A model generated the notes under the pieces. It was not told the origin of the DNA. It saw only the letters and a list, made by a program, of their open reading frames with translations, and searched no databases. Positions 55,613 to 64,000 of a stretch of DNA of 64,000 bases are shown here, piece by piece. Position numbers and translations under genes: made by a program. Positions within the stretch are counted from its first letter, which is position 1. Each line of letters opens with the position of its first letter. The stretch comes from Gordonia shandongensis DSM 45094 (lineage in GTDB: Bacteria; Actinomycetota; Actinomycetes; Mycobacteriales; Mycobacteriaceae). The stretch covers positions 62,001 through 126,000 of the forward strand of contig NZ_AUHE01000009.1 of NCBI RefSeq assembly GCF_000423025.1. The letters run 5' to 3'.

Positions 55613-58141
55613 CTACGACGACGCGGCGTCGACCGTCGCCTGGGACCTCCGGTCGAGCATCGCGTTGAGCACCCGCGACGACACCTCGACGGCCACGATC
55701 CCGACGGCAGCGCACACGGCGGCGATCGCCATCATCCGGCCGTTCGACGAATCCAGGTGGAACAGGTCCTGCGAGAACGGGACGGTGAAGATCGCGACGT
55801 AGGCGAGTGCGGAGACCACCAGGAGCACGATCTTCCACCAGTTGTACGGGCGTGCGACGACCACCAGCACGTAGACGGCGACGGCGATCAACGTCATGAG
55901 CGCCGCGGTGGCCGCCTGCGTCTGCACGGCGCCGACGGTCTGCGTGGCGTTCGCCGCCGCCGCGAGCGACGCGGACGGGTCCGTCGCCAACTGGGCGGCG
56001 TACGCACCGAGACCGGCCGAATGATCCCGGTTGACCAGCATGAAGCACACGAACGTCGACAGTCCGACGATGATCCCGTTCGGGACGGCCTGCACCAGGA
56101 CGCGCCGCACGAATCCGGTCTTGGCGCGCTCGTTGTTCGGTGCCAGCGACAGGATGAACGCCGGGATGCCGATGGTGAACCACGCCGAGATCGTCACGTG
56201 GATCGGCTGGAACGGGTAGCTGACCGGCGCCCAGTCGAACGCCTTCGCCAACAGCCCGGCGATGCCGATGAGCACGGCCAGCAGCACCGCGTACACGGTC
56301 TTGGTGAGGAACAGGTTCGAGACGCGTTCGATGTTGCCGATGACGCGCCGACCCTCACCGACCACATACGGGAGGGTCGCGAACTTGTTGTCGAGCAACA
56401 CGATCTGAGCGACCGATCGGGCCGCCGACGACCCCGAACCCATCGCCACGCCGATGTCGGCGTCCTTGAGGGCCAAGACGTCGTTGACGCCGTCTCCGGT
56501 CATCGCGACGGTGTGCTCACGCGATTGGAGCGCCTTGACCATGGCCCGCTTCTGGTCGGGTCGCACCCGACCGAACGAATCGTGGTCGGCGATCACCTCG
56601 GCGAGCTCGTCGTCGCCGGCGGGCAGCGACCGGGCGTCGACCGCGGAGTCCGGCGTCCCCAGCCCCAGCGACTCGCCGACCGCCCCCACCGAGCGCGCGT
56701 TGTCGCCGGAGATGATCTTGACCGCGACGCGCTGCGACTCGAAGTACTCGATCGTGTCGCGAGCATCGGGGCGGACCCGCTGCTCGAGCACCACGAGCGC
56801 CGTCGGGACCAGGTCGCCGGGAACCGGCGACGGACCGTCGGGCTCGGTGTCGACGGGGACGTCGGTGGTGCCGACCAGCAGGATGCGCAGGCCCGTCGAG
56901 CCGAGGTCGGACGCCGCCCGCGCGGTCTCCGAGTCCGGGTCGAGCAGCACGTCGGGGGCGCCGATCAGCCAGTTGTCGTGCGACGCTCCGTCGGGCCCGG
57001 CGAATGACATGCCGGAGAACTTGTTGGCCGAGCTGAACGGCAACACCGCCGAGGTGTGCCAGTCGGGGGCGTCGGGGAAGGCCTCGGCGACGGCCTGGAT
57101 GCTCGCATTGGGACGCGGATCGTGGGCGGCGACGGCCGCGAGCGCGGCCTCCACCCGAGCCTGCTCCACACCGTCACGGACGATGCGCACCTCCGACAGG
57201 CGCATCCCGTTCTCGGTGAGCGTGCCGGTCTTGTCGGTGCACACGACGTCGACGCGCGCGAGGCCCTCGATCGCCGGCAGCTCGTTGACCAGGCACTGGC
57301 GCTGGCCGAGGCGGATGACGCCGACGGCGAACGCGATGGACGTCATCAGCACGAGCCCCTCGGGCACCATCGGGACGAGGGCGGCCACCATGCCGAGCAG
57401 CGCGGACCGCAGGCCGCTCTGGCTGATGAACAGCTGGTTGAAGATGGTGAGGATGCCGGCAGGGATGAGCAGCCAGGTGATCACCTTGAGGATGCGGTCG
57501 ATCCCCGACCGCAGTTCGGAACGCACGAGGGTGAACGTCGACGCCTCTTCGGCCAACCGGTTGGCATACGAGTCGGCGCCGACCCTGGTGGCCCGGTAGG
57601 CGCCCGATCCGGCGACCACGAAGCTGCCCGACATGATCTGGTCGCCGGGCCCCTTGTCGACGGCGTCGGCTTCACCGGTGAGCAGCGACTCGTCCATGTC
57701 GAGCGATTCGGACTCGACGGTCTCGCCGTCGACGATCACCTGGTCGCCCGGGCCCAACTCGATGAGGTCGCCGACCACGACGTCCGAGGCGGCGATCTCC
57801 GCGGCGACACCGTCGCGCCGGACGACCGGCCGCGTCTGGCCGATGATGGCCAGCCGGTCGAGGGTCCGCTTGGCGCGGATCTCCTGGATGATGCCGATAC
57901 CGCTGTTGGCGATGATGAGCAGACCGAACAGCCCGTTGATGAACGAGCCGGTGGAGGCGACGATCGCGAACAGCACGCCGAGGATCGCGTTGATCCGGGT
58001 GAAGACGTTGGCGCGGACGATCTGCCCGACCGTGCGCCCCGACTTGCTCTGCGTGACGTTCCCCTGGCCGGCGGCGTGGCGGTCGGCGACCTCCGCGGCC
58101 GTGAGGCCGGGATCCCGACCGGTCGTCGTCGGTGTGGTCAT
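55613..58141 (-). CDS. ctpE: P-type ATPase (CtpE-like)
   Basis: 842-residue HAD-type cation pump: TGEAD actuator motif, phosphorylation site [15 protein letters not shown]-binding [12 protein letters not shown], hinge [18 protein letters not shown], ten membrane helices. Mycobacterial CtpE was reported as a calcium uptake pump; the ion here is not provable from sequence. ATG 58141 overlaps the stop of the metallo-hydrolase (ATGA) and has GGGAG 8 nt upstream, better than more 5' codons. Confidence 0.93.
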   Translation of the reverse strand: MTTPTTTGRDPGLTAAEVADRHAAGQGNVTQSKSGRTVGQIVRANVFTRINAILGVLFAIVASTGSFINGLFGLLIIANSGIGIIQEIRAKRTLDRLAIIGQTRPVVRRDGVAAEIAASDVVVGDLIELGPGDQVIVDGETVESESLDMDESLLTGEADAVDKGPGDQIMSGSFVVAGSGAYRATRVGADSYANRLAEEASTFTLVRSELRSGIDRILKVITWLLIPAGILTIFNQLFISQSGLRSALLGMVAALVPMVPEGLVLMTSIAFAVGVIRLGQRQCLVNELPAIEGLARVDVVCTDKTGTLTENGMRLSEVRIVRDGVEQARVEAALAAVAAHDPRPNASIQAVAEAFPDAPDWHTSAVLPFSSANKFSGMSFAGPDGASHDNWLIGAPDVLLDPDSETARAASDLGSTGLRILLVGTTDVPVDTEPDGPSPVPGDLVPTALVVLEQRVRPDARDTIEYFESQRVAVKIISGDNARSVGAVGESLGLGTPDSAVDARSLPAGDDELAEVIADHDSFGRVRPDQKRAMVKALQSREHTVAMTGDGVNDVLALKDADIGVAMGSGSSAARSVAQIVLLDNKFATLPYVVGEGRRVIGNIERVSNLFLTKTVYAVLLAVLIGIAGLLAKAFDWAPVSYPFQPIHVTISAWFTIGIPAFILSLAPNNERAKTGFVRRVLVQAVPNGIIVGLSTFVCFMLVNRDHSAGLGAYAAQLATDPSASLAAAANATQTVGAVQTQAATAALMTLIAVAVYVLVVVARPYNWWKIVLLVVSALAYVAIFTVPFSQDLFHLDSSNGRMMAIAAVCAAVGIVAVEVSSRVLNAMLDRRSQATVDAASS

Positions 58142-59274
58142 GCGCATCTCTCCCACCAGGTCGGGTCATGGACAGCGGAGCCGGTGCGACCGTGGGGCAC
58201 GACATCCGCGCCCGGCCGCGGCACGCGGACATCGACACGGAGCCGCGCCGCCGCGGAGGTGAGGCGGCGCACCGGATCCGACCAGGGATGTCGCGCAAGA
58301 TTGAAAGTACCCCAATGGATCGGCACGAACAGGCCGCCGCGCTCGGCGCCGTTCAACTGACCGAAGACGTCGAGCGCCTCCTCCGGATTCAGGTGGATGT
58401 CGGGCCACGCGGGGTCGTAGGCCCCGATCGCGATGAGCGCGAGGTCGAAGGGACCGAGTTCGGCGCCGACCTCGGTGAACACGTCGCTGTGCCCGGTGTC
58501 GCCCGAGAAGAACACGCGGTGGCGGGGCCCGACGATCGCCCAGCTCACCCACTGTGTGAGATTGCGGGTGACGCCGCGACCGGAGAAGTGCCGTGCCGGG
58601 CGGGCGTGCAGCGTCGCCTCGATCCCGCGGGCGGCGACGGTGACGTCCTCGTACCAGTCGGCCTCGCGGATCCGGGCGGACGGCACACCCCACGCCGTCA
58701 GATGGGCGCCGACGCCGAGGGGGGCGACGAACACCGCGTCGGGCACGGTGTGCGCGATGGTGACGATGGTGTCGACGTCGAGGTGGTCGTAGTGGTCGTG
58801 GCTGATCACGACGGCGTCGACGGGCGGCAGTTCACCCGCGGTGAGCGGCGCGCGGTGGAGGCGGCGCGGTCCGACGAGCTGCGACGGCGAGCAGCGCATC
58901 GAGAGCACGGGGTCGGTGACGAAGCGGAGGCCGTCGACGTCGACGACCGCGGTGGCGTGGCCCAGCCAGGTGGCCTCGAGGTCGGCGGGCCGCGGCGCGA
59001 AGCGGGGGCGCAGGACGGGGATCGGACGGCTCGGCACTCCCGGCCGGCGAGCCATGTCGATCAGCGTCGACAGGTCGGGGCCGGCTGCGGGCGACGCGGA
59101 TTCGCGGTTTCCGAAGACGCCGTCGCGGGCGACGCGCGAGCGGGCGGTGTGCTCGGCGATCGCGGCGCGTCCGGCCCCGAGGGCGTTCAGCGGCGGTGCG
59201 ATTCGTGCCGCGACACGCCTGGAAACCCGCGAAATCGACGAACTTTGGACGATCGTCTTTTCATCTGGGGTCAT
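58138..59274 (-). CDS. Metallo-beta-lactamase fold hydrolase (Rv0906 / NAPE-PLD-like)
   Basis: 378 residues: [10 protein letters not shown], zinc motif [30 protein letters not shown]. The family includes N-acyl-phosphatidylethanolamine phospholipase D-like and UlaG-like enzymes. A basic, possibly membrane-associating N-terminus of ~80 residues precedes the fold. TACGCT is 8 nt before ATG 59274. Co-translated with ctpE; the pair matches Rv0906-Rv0908 order loosely. Confidence 0.88.
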   Translation of the reverse strand: MTPDEKTIVQSSSISRVSRRVAARIAPPLNALGAGRAAIAEHTARSRVARDGVFGNRESASPAAGPDLSTLIDMARRPGVPSRPIPVLRPRFAPRPADLEATWLGHATAVVDVDGLRFVTDPVLSMRCSPSQLVGPRRLHRAPLTAGELPPVDAVVISHDHYDHLDVDTIVTIAHTVPDAVFVAPLGVGAHLTAWGVPSARIREADWYEDVTVAARGIEATLHARPARHFSGRGVTRNLTQWVSWAIVGPRHRVFFSGDTGHSDVFTEVGAELGPFDLALIAIGAYDPAWPDIHLNPEEALDVFGQLNGAERGGLFVPIHWGTFNLARHPWSDPVRRLTSAAARLRVDVRVPRPGADVVPHGRTGSAVHDPTWWERCA

Positions 59275-59355
59275 GCTTGTCTAGCGTAATCGGTATCACT
59301 CGACCCCCGTCGAACCCGCCGCACCCACACTCATACGAAGGAGCCGCGTCCCGCG

Positions 59356-60639
59356 ATGCCGTCCCCCGAGCACCCCGTCGCCCACCGATCCCCCGCCGCC
59401 CGCCGCCTTCATGTGACCGACCCCGCGCAGTACTGGGGCGGCATCGACGACGCGGTGCGCCGAGCGGGTCTGGACTCGCCGGTGCTGGCCCTCGATCTCG
59501 GTGCGCTCGAACACAACATCGCCGACCTGCGTCGGCGCGCCGGCGGCGTCCCGATCCGGGTGGCCTCCAAGTCGCTGCGGGTGCGTTCGGTGATCGACGA
59601 CGTGCTGGGCCGCGAGGGCTTCGCCGGCGTGCTCGCCTTCGACGTCGCCGAAGCGCACTGGTTGGCCACCGAATCGAATGTCACCGACGTGCTCCTGGGA
59701 TACCCGACGGTGAAGCGCTCCGCCCTGGCGGCCCTCCTCGCCGACGACCTCGCGTGCTCGCGCGTGACCCTCCTGGTGGACGACCCCGCCCAGCTCGACG
59801 TCGTCGACTCCGTCGCGTCGCCCGGCTCGCGACCCGAGATCCGGGTGGCGATCGACCTCGACGCCTCGCTGCGCGCCGTCGGCGGCCGCGTCCACGTCGG
59901 CGTCCGGCGCTCACCGATCCACTCCGTGGAGCAGGCGCGCGACCTCGCCCGCACCATCGCGTCGCGCGACGGGTTCCGGCTCGTGGGCGCGATGTCGTAT
60001 GAGGCGCAGGTCGCCGGCGTCGGCAATCAGGTGGCGGGCAGCACGCTGATGAACACCGCCGTCACGGCGATGCAGTCGGCGTCGATGCTCGAGTTGCGGC
60101 GCCGACGCGGGCGGGAGATCGCCGCCCTGCGCGAGGTCGCCGACCTGGAGTTCGTCAACGCCGGCGGCACCGGGTCGATCGAGGAGACCGCGAAGGACCG
60201 CGCCGTCACCGACATCGCCGCGGGCAGTGGATTCTTCGGCGGCCACCTGTTCGACACCTACCGGCACTTCCGGCCCGCACCGGCGCTCGCCTTCGGACTC
60301 GACGTCCTGCGCCGCCCCGACACCGACATCGTCACCTGCGCGGGCGGCGGCTGGATCGCCTCCGGCCCGCCCGCCGACGACCGGGTCCCCAAACCCGTGT
60401 GGCCCGAGGGGCTGGCGTACATCGGCACCGAGGGTGCGGGCGAGGTGCAGACGCCGCTGCGCGGTGACGCGACGCGCTCCCTGGCCGTCGGCGACCGCGT
60501 GTGGTTCCGCCACACCAAGTCCGGCGAGGTGTGTGAGCGGGCCGAGGCCGTGGCGCTGATCGACCGAGACGCATCGGGGACGGCCCACGTGGCCGACGTG
60601 GTGCCCACCTACCGAGGAGAGGGGAGGTGCTTCCTGTGA
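59356..60639 (+). CDS. Amino acid deaminase/aldolase, alanine-racemase-fold PLP enzyme (Rv1770-like)
   Basis: 427 residues. The N-terminal PLP barrel binds cofactor at K72 (RVASKSLR), with LEFVNAGGTGSIEET for the phosphate, and the C-terminal D-threonine-aldolase-like domain ends VVPTYRGEGRCFL. Likely a D-amino-acid dehydratase or aldolase; the actual reaction is unknown. ATG 59356 has AAGGAG 12 nt upstream. Its stop overlaps the gulonolactone oxidase start by GTGA. Confidence 0.85.
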   Translation: MPSPEHPVAHRSPAARRLHVTDPAQYWGGIDDAVRRAGLDSPVLALDLGALEHNIADLRRRAGGVPIRVASKSLRVRSVIDDVLGREGFAGVLAFDVAEAHWLATESNVTDVLLGYPTVKRSALAALLADDLACSRVTLLVDDPAQLDVVDSVASPGSRPEIRVAIDLDASLRAVGGRVHVGVRRSPIHSVEQARDLARTIASRDGFRLVGAMSYEAQVAGVGNQVAGSTLMNTAVTAMQSASMLELRRRRGREIAALREVADLEFVNAGGTGSIEETAKDRAVTDIAAGSGFFGGHLFDTYRHFRPAPALAFGLDVLRRPDTDIVTCAGGGWIASGPPADDRVPKPVWPEGLAYIGTEGAGEVQTPLRGDATRSLAVGDRVWFRHTKSGEVCERAEAVALIDRDASGTAHVADVVPTYRGEGRCFL

Positions 60640-61955
60640 GCACCCGCGCAACGAACACCTGGAGCAACTGGGGAGGCACCGCGTCGTGCACTCCCGAGCG
60701 GATCATCGCACCGCAGAGCACCGACGAGCTGGCCGCCGCGGTCCGCGAGGCCGCCGACCGGGGCCGGACGGTCAAACCCGTGGGCGCCGGGCACAGTTTC
60801 TCGGAGGTCGCGGTGGCGCCCGACGTCCAGATCGCGATGTCGGGGTTCGCCGGCGTCCGCCACGTCGACCGCGAGGCGGGCCGCGTCACACTGGGCGCCG
60901 GAACGCACCTGCATCAGATCCCGGACATCCTCGAGCCCCTCGGTCTGGCGATGACCAATCTGGGCGACGTCGACCGGCAGACCGTCTCCGGAGCCACGGC
61001 CACGGGCACCCACGGCACGGGGGTCGCGTTCGGCGGGATCTCCACGCAGATCCGCGGCGTCACGCTCGTCGACGGAACGGGCACCGTGCGGACCGTCGCC
61101 GAGGACGATCCCGATCTCGCCGCGGCCGCGCTGGGGCTCGGCGCCCTCGGCGTCCTCACCGAGATCACCCTGCAGTGCGTGGACGCCTTCGCGATCGAGG
61201 CCGTCGAGGCGCCCGGTGACGCCGAGGAGACCTTCGCGGGATTCCTCGACGCCGTCGCGTCGACGGATCACTACGAGTTCTACTGGTTCCCGCACACCAC
61301 CCGAGTCCTCACGAAGTCGAACACGCGGCTGCCCGCCGACACCCCGGCGTCCGGCCCGGGTTCGGTACGCCGTTACATCGACGACGAGCTGCTGTCGAAC
61401 AAGTTCTTCGGCGCCCTGTGCGCGCTGAGCGCTCGGGTTCCGGGCGTGGTGCCGACCATCAACCAGGTCTCGGGGCGAGCGCTGTCGGCCCGGACCTACA
61501 CGGACCGCTCCGATCGGATCTTCATCTCCGACCGGGGTGTCCGGTTCCGGGAGATGGAGTACGCCCTTCCCCTCGAAGCGGTTCCCGACGCGCTGCGCGA
61601 ACTGCGGGCGATGATCGACCGGCGACGGCATCGGGTGAGCTTCCCGGTGGAGGTGCGGGCCGCCGCGGCCGACGATCTGATGCTGTCCACGGCCGCCGGA
61701 CGCACCTCGGGGTATATCGCCGTACACCGGTATCACCGCGACGACACCGGTTCCGCACGGGATTACTTCCGCGACGTCGAACAGATCATGGTGGCGCACG
61801 GGGGCCGTCCGCACTGGGGCAAGATGCACACGCGCGACGCCGACTATCTGCGTGGCGTCTACCCCCGGTTCGACGAGTTCCTCGAGGTGCGCGGCCGGTT
61901 CGATCCGGAGCGGACCTTCGCCAACCCGTATCTGACGACGACGCTCGGCGCCTGA
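60636..61955 (+). CDS. L-gulono-1,4-lactone / D-arabinono-1,4-lactone oxidase (Rv1771-like)
   Basis: 439-residue VAO-type flavoprotein: FAD-binding domain with VKPVGAGHSFSEVAV and SGATATGTHGTG, C-terminal ALO domain ending with the HWGKMHT motif. Oxidises an aldonolactone, with a cytochrome rather than oxygen as acceptor in M. tuberculosis Rv1771. GTG 60636 has GGGGAGG 8 nt upstream. Paired with the PLP enzyme as in Rv1770-Rv1771. Confidence 0.92.
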   Translation: MSTRATNTWSNWGGTASCTPERIIAPQSTDELAAAVREAADRGRTVKPVGAGHSFSEVAVAPDVQIAMSGFAGVRHVDREAGRVTLGAGTHLHQIPDILEPLGLAMTNLGDVDRQTVSGATATGTHGTGVAFGGISTQIRGVTLVDGTGTVRTVAEDDPDLAAAALGLGALGVLTEITLQCVDAFAIEAVEAPGDAEETFAGFLDAVASTDHYEFYWFPHTTRVLTKSNTRLPADTPASGPGSVRRYIDDELLSNKFFGALCALSARVPGVVPTINQVSGRALSARTYTDRSDRIFISDRGVRFREMEYALPLEAVPDALRELRAMIDRRRHRVSFPVEVRAAAADDLMLSTAAGRTSGYIAVHRYHRDDTGSARDYFRDVEQIMVAHGGRPHWGKMHTRDADYLRGVYPRFDEFLEVRGRFDPERTFANPYLTTTLGA

Positions 61956-61987
61956 CCCGGACCCGCTCGGCGCCCTCCTCGGGTCAG
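61952..61987. terminator. Small bidirectional hairpin spanning two convergent stop codons
   Basis: CTGACCCG (61952-61959) pairs with CGGGTCAG (61980-61987). Each arm contains the stop codon of one of the converging genes (lactone oxidase and echA6). The remaining sequence between is GC-rich and may extend the pairing. Confidence 0.5.
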
Positions 61988-62715
61988 CGGCCGCGGAAGA
62001 CCGGTGTCCGCTTCTCCGCGCGGGCGGCCCGTCCCTCGGCGAGGTCCTCGCTCTCCCAGGCGGCCATCATCGCCGCGTGACGGTCGGCGGGCGCCTCGTC
62101 GCGGGCGCCGTCACCGGTGAGCACCAGCTTGTAGTGCGCGAGGGTGAGGGGGGCCAGCTCGGCGATCGACGCCGCCCAGTGCCGGGCGTCGGCGAGGTCG
62201 CCGATCCGGTTGGCGAATCCCAGCGCGTACGCGCGGTCGGCGGTGAGCGGGTCGCAGCCGATGAGCATGCCGCGTGCCGGGCCGGCGCCGACCAGCGAGA
62301 CGAGGCGTCGAATGGTCCATTCGTCCACGGTGACGCCGATCTTCGCCGCCGGGATCCCGGCCAGGGCGTCCGGTGCCATGACGCGCAGGTCGGCGGCCAT
62401 CGACAGTTGGAGGCCGGCGCCGAGCGCGGCGCCGTTGAGGGCCGCGACCACCGGGATCGGCGTCTGCTCGATCTGTGCGATGAGGGTGACGAGCTTGTCG
62501 ATGAAGGCCGGGTCGTACACCGGGCCGGACAGGTCTGCACCGGCGCTGAAGACCGCTCCGCGACCGGTCAGGACGATTGCCCGTGCGCCGCCGTCGACGG
62601 CCGCCGAGAACGCGGCCGACAGGTCGTCGACCATCGCCTCGTCGAGCGCGTTGCGCTTGGCCTCGCGGGCCAGCTCGATGGTCGTCACGGCCCCTTCTGT
62701 ACTGCTCACAATCAT
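61984..62715 (-). CDS. echA6: Crotonase-fold protein, EchA6-like, without catalytic glutamates
   Basis: 243-residue enoyl-CoA hydratase/isomerase fold: oxyanion-hole AGADLSGP and NGAALGAGLQLSMAADL. The two hydratase glutamates are replaced: Q103 in GAGLQ and A123 in IPAAKIGV. M. tuberculosis EchA6 (Rv0905) likewise lacks activity and has been reported to bind acyl-CoAs for mycolate synthesis. It is about 25 kb from accD3 here, whereas they are neighbours in M. tuberculosis. Confidence 0.88.
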   Translation of the reverse strand: MIVSSTEGAVTTIELAREAKRNALDEAMVDDLSAAFSAAVDGGARAIVLTGRGAVFSAGADLSGPVYDPAFIDKLVTLIAQIEQTPIPVVAALNGAALGAGLQLSMAADLRVMAPDALAGIPAAKIGVTVDEWTIRRLVSLVGAGPARGMLIGCDPLTADRAYALGFANRIGDLADARHWAASIAELAPLTLAHYKLVLTGDGARDEAPADRHAAMMAAWESEDLAEGRAARAEKRTPVFRGR

Positions 62716-62766
62716 GCGGGCATGCTATCGAGCGCCCGACCCGACCCGCTCACTAAGGGTGATCTC

Positions 62767-62800
62767 TTGACATTTTGTTGCGTTTTCCTAACACTTTGTC
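62767..62800 (+). promoter_or_regulatory. Promoter and dyad operator of the XRE gene
   Basis: TTGACA (62767-62772), 16-nt spacer, TAACAC (62789-62794), then 8 nt to GTG 62803: a complete promoter for a leaderless transcript. Superposed is a dyad GACA-n4-GTT-n10-AAC-n4-TGTC (62769-62800), suitable for autorepression by the encoded regulator. Confidence 0.7.
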
Positions 62801-62802
62801 AT

Positions 62803-63075
62803 GTGAGTCCTGTCAGGCGGGGGCCGAAGCGCCCCATCTACAACCGTCTCGCAGTGCTTCGTGCCGAACGGGGCCTGTCGCGGGCCGCACTCGCCGACCT
62901 CGTCGACATCAACGTCCAATCGGTCGGCGCGCTCGAACGCGGCGACAACTACCCCAGCCTCGACCTCGCCATGCGCATCTGCGAGGTCTTCGAGCTCCCG
63001 GTGGAGGCCGTCTTCAGTCGCACCGAGTTCACGGCGATGTCCAGCGAACTGTACGGAAGGAGATCCGATGCGTGA
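62803..63075 (+). CDS. Small XRE/Cro-type helix-turn-helix regulator
   Basis: 90 residues: one HTH_3 domain (LAVLRAERGLSRAALADLV, NVQSVGALERGDNYPSLDLAMRICEVF) similar to Bacillus YozG-like regulators that sit in front of small membrane/ABC operons. GTG 62803 follows the promoter directly. The stop (63073-63075) overlaps the next start by 8 nt. Confidence 0.9.
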   Translation: MSPVRRGPKRPIYNRLAVLRAERGLSRAALADLVDINVQSVGALERGDNYPSLDLAMRICEVFELPVEAVFSRTEFTAMSSELYGRRSDA

Positions 63076-63679
63076 CCCGAACTACGTGTTCCCCGAGGAC
63101 GCCGTCCCCCGATGGGTCCAGCGGTACACCGAACGCTCGGCCGCCCGCCACGACCGTTTCGTCTCCTTCACCGACGGGTGGCTCCCCGGCCTGCGGAACC
63201 GCCGCGGCAGACGGGCCCTGGCCGTCACGGTCCTGATCTTCCTCGACGTGACGCTCATCGCGGCCGTCGCATCGTTCTGGAGCACCCCGTGGGCCGCGAT
63301 CCCCTTCGGCGTCGGCCTGGCCGTCTCGATCACCGCGCTGATGACGCTGCGGGTCGTCACCGGATCGGTCGCCGACGCCCCCGCCGCAGTCCTCGACGAG
63401 ATCTAGCTCGCGCAGCGCAACGCCGCCCGGTCGATCTGCTACAGCCTCATCATGCCGCTGATGATCGTCGTCTACGCCCTCCTCATCACCCTGTCGATGC
63501 GCGACTCGGTGAGCAGCCAGACCCTGGTGTCCACCGCTTGGCTGCTCATCGCCTGCGTGTACGCGATCTCCTGCCTGCCCGACATCCTCGTCTCCTGGTG
63601 GACCCAGGACCCCGACGACGAGTTCCCCGACCCCCGTACCCCGACCCGCCGCACCCCGACCCGCCGAACCCCGCCCTGA
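63068..63679 (+). pseudogene. Four-helix membrane protein interrupted by an in-frame amber codon
   Basis: From ATG 63068 (AAGGAG upstream) the frame encodes 112 residues with two membrane helices, ending AVLDEI-TAG (63404-63406). The same frame continues without frameshift as LAQRNAARSICYSLIMPLMIVVYALL, two more helices, a WWTQDPDDEFPD segment and a PTRR repeat tail, to TGA at 63677-63679: 203 codons if read through. The single TAG (one base from CAG, GAG or AAG) separates two halves of one apparent membrane domain. It could be a nonsense mutation, sequencing error or readthrough; an internal ATG at 63452 could express the second half. Confidence 0.75.
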
Positions 63680-63701
63680 CCGAACACCGGGAGAACTGAC
63701 C

Positions 63702-64000
63702 GTGACCCACGCACTCCACGTCCGCGGCCTGGCCAAGAGCTACGGCCCCGTCACCGCACTGACCGATGTGACCTTCTCCGTTGCCGCCGGCGAGATCTTC
63801 GGATTCGTCGGCAGCAACGGCGCCGGGAAGTCGACCACCATGCGCATCATCCTCGGCGTCCTGGCCGCCGACTCCGGACAGGTGCATCTCGGCGACGCCC
63901 CGATCGACGCCGAGGCACGCAAGCGGATCGGCTACATGCCCGAGGAGCGCGGCCTGTACCCGAAGATGAAGGTCGGCGACCAACTCGTCTATCTGGCGCG
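63702..64000 (+). CDS. ABC transporter ATP-binding protein, 3' end off the window
   Basis: First 99 residues of an NatA-type ATPase: HALHVRGLAKSYGPVTAL, Walker A GSNGAGKST, and GYMPEERGLYPKM where the Q-loop glutamine is glutamate as usual in this subfamily. GTG 63702 is preceded by GGGAGA. Probably forms an exporter with a downstream permease outside the window. In an operon with the XRE gene and the broken membrane protein. Confidence 0.9.
   Translation, partial: MTHALHVRGLAKSYGPVTALTDVTFSVAAGEIFGFVGSNGAGKSTTMRIILGVLAADSGQVHLGDAPIDAEARKRIGYMPEERGLYPKMKVGDQLVYLA

Noticed and set aside
60627-60635. GTG 60627 as the start of the lactone oxidase
   Set aside because: It lies at the ribosome-binding site itself; GTG 60636 is correctly spaced and overlaps the upstream stop as GTGA.
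1-64000. A mobile element or phage-defence island as the hidden system
   Set aside because: No transposase, integrase, restriction, retron or Cas-like proteins were recognisable. Composition and gene types are ordinary chromosomal throughout.

Overview
The window is very GC-rich, densely coding, with many 4-bp stop/start overlaps. It reads as chromosome of a mycolic-acid-producing actinobacterium close to Gordonia. The genus is an inference; the order Mycobacteriales is well supported. Many local gene orders match remembered Mycobacterium tuberculosis neighbourhoods: Rv0885-Rv0886 (AurF-type oxygenase and FprB), Rv0944-Rv0959 (Fpg-like, SDR, pgi, chorismate mutase, uvrD1/pcrA, M23 peptidase, sucCD, DUF5336, DUF6350, purN, purH, MoxR, VWA), Rv2498c-Rv2506 (leucine catabolism), Rv0904-Rv0910 (accD3, echA6, metallo-hydrolase, ctpE, antitoxin/toxin) and Rv1770-Rv1771. 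I saw no prophage, insertion sequence, CRISPR array or rRNA operon.

Layout. 1-3.5 kb: a di-iron oxygenase with a fused ferredoxin/ferredoxin reductase (cut by the left edge), divergent from an SDR. 3.5-9 kb: a choline-to-glycine-betaine operon (betT-betB-betA). 9-16 kb: ribosomal protein L32, an AEC transporter, a DUF1707 protein, and a MoxR-VWA-endonuclease/phosphatase operon. 16-19.2 kb: YchJ-like protein and a GntR(YtrA)-ABC-permease operon with a clear 24-bp operator, followed by the last 35 codons of a lost histidine kinase. 19.2-24.8 kb: DUF6350-purN-purH-TauE operon and a DUF5336 membrane protein.

25-35.6 kb: one coherent catabolic operon, tetR-accD1-accA1-fadE-maoC-citE-fadD-aacS. 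It would carry leucine from isovaleryl-CoA through 3-methylcrotonyl-CoA carboxylation and HMG-CoA cleavage to acetyl-CoA and acetoacetate; the last gene activates acetoacetate to its CoA ester, where M. tuberculosis has scoAB. 35.7-41 kb: accD3, a membrane protein, sucCD and a secreted M23 peptidase. 41-50 kb: pcrA, a GT-C-like membrane protein, chorismate mutase, pgi, an SDR and a secreted DUF4185 protein that may be an endo-D-arabinanase acting on the cell-wall arabinan. 50-54 kb: Fpg/Nei-like glycosylase, cysQ with a possible cysteine leader peptide, cobF, an SDR and tRNA-Arg(CCT). 54-59 kb: a toxin/antitoxin pair homologous to Rv0910/Rv0909 split by a 3-methyladenine glycosylase, ctpE and a metallo-hydrolase. 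59-64 kb: PLP aldolase-like protein and gulonolactone oxidase, echA6, then an XRE regulator, a membrane protein broken by an in-frame amber codon, and an ABC ATPase cut by the right edge.

Themes across the window: at least eight genes have a TAnnnT hexamer 7-8 nt before the start codon, as expected for leaderless mRNAs; two genes (the TauE-like exporter and cobF) have no conventional start where the fold needs one and instead begin with CTG overlapping the upstream stop as CTGA; and several short tandem repeats occur (13, 15, 17, 18, 21, 24 and 25 bp, plus hexanucleotides). The most curious is a 17-bp repeat upstream of tetR that creates three chained six-residue mini-ORFs, each overlapping the next by ATGA and the last running into tetR.
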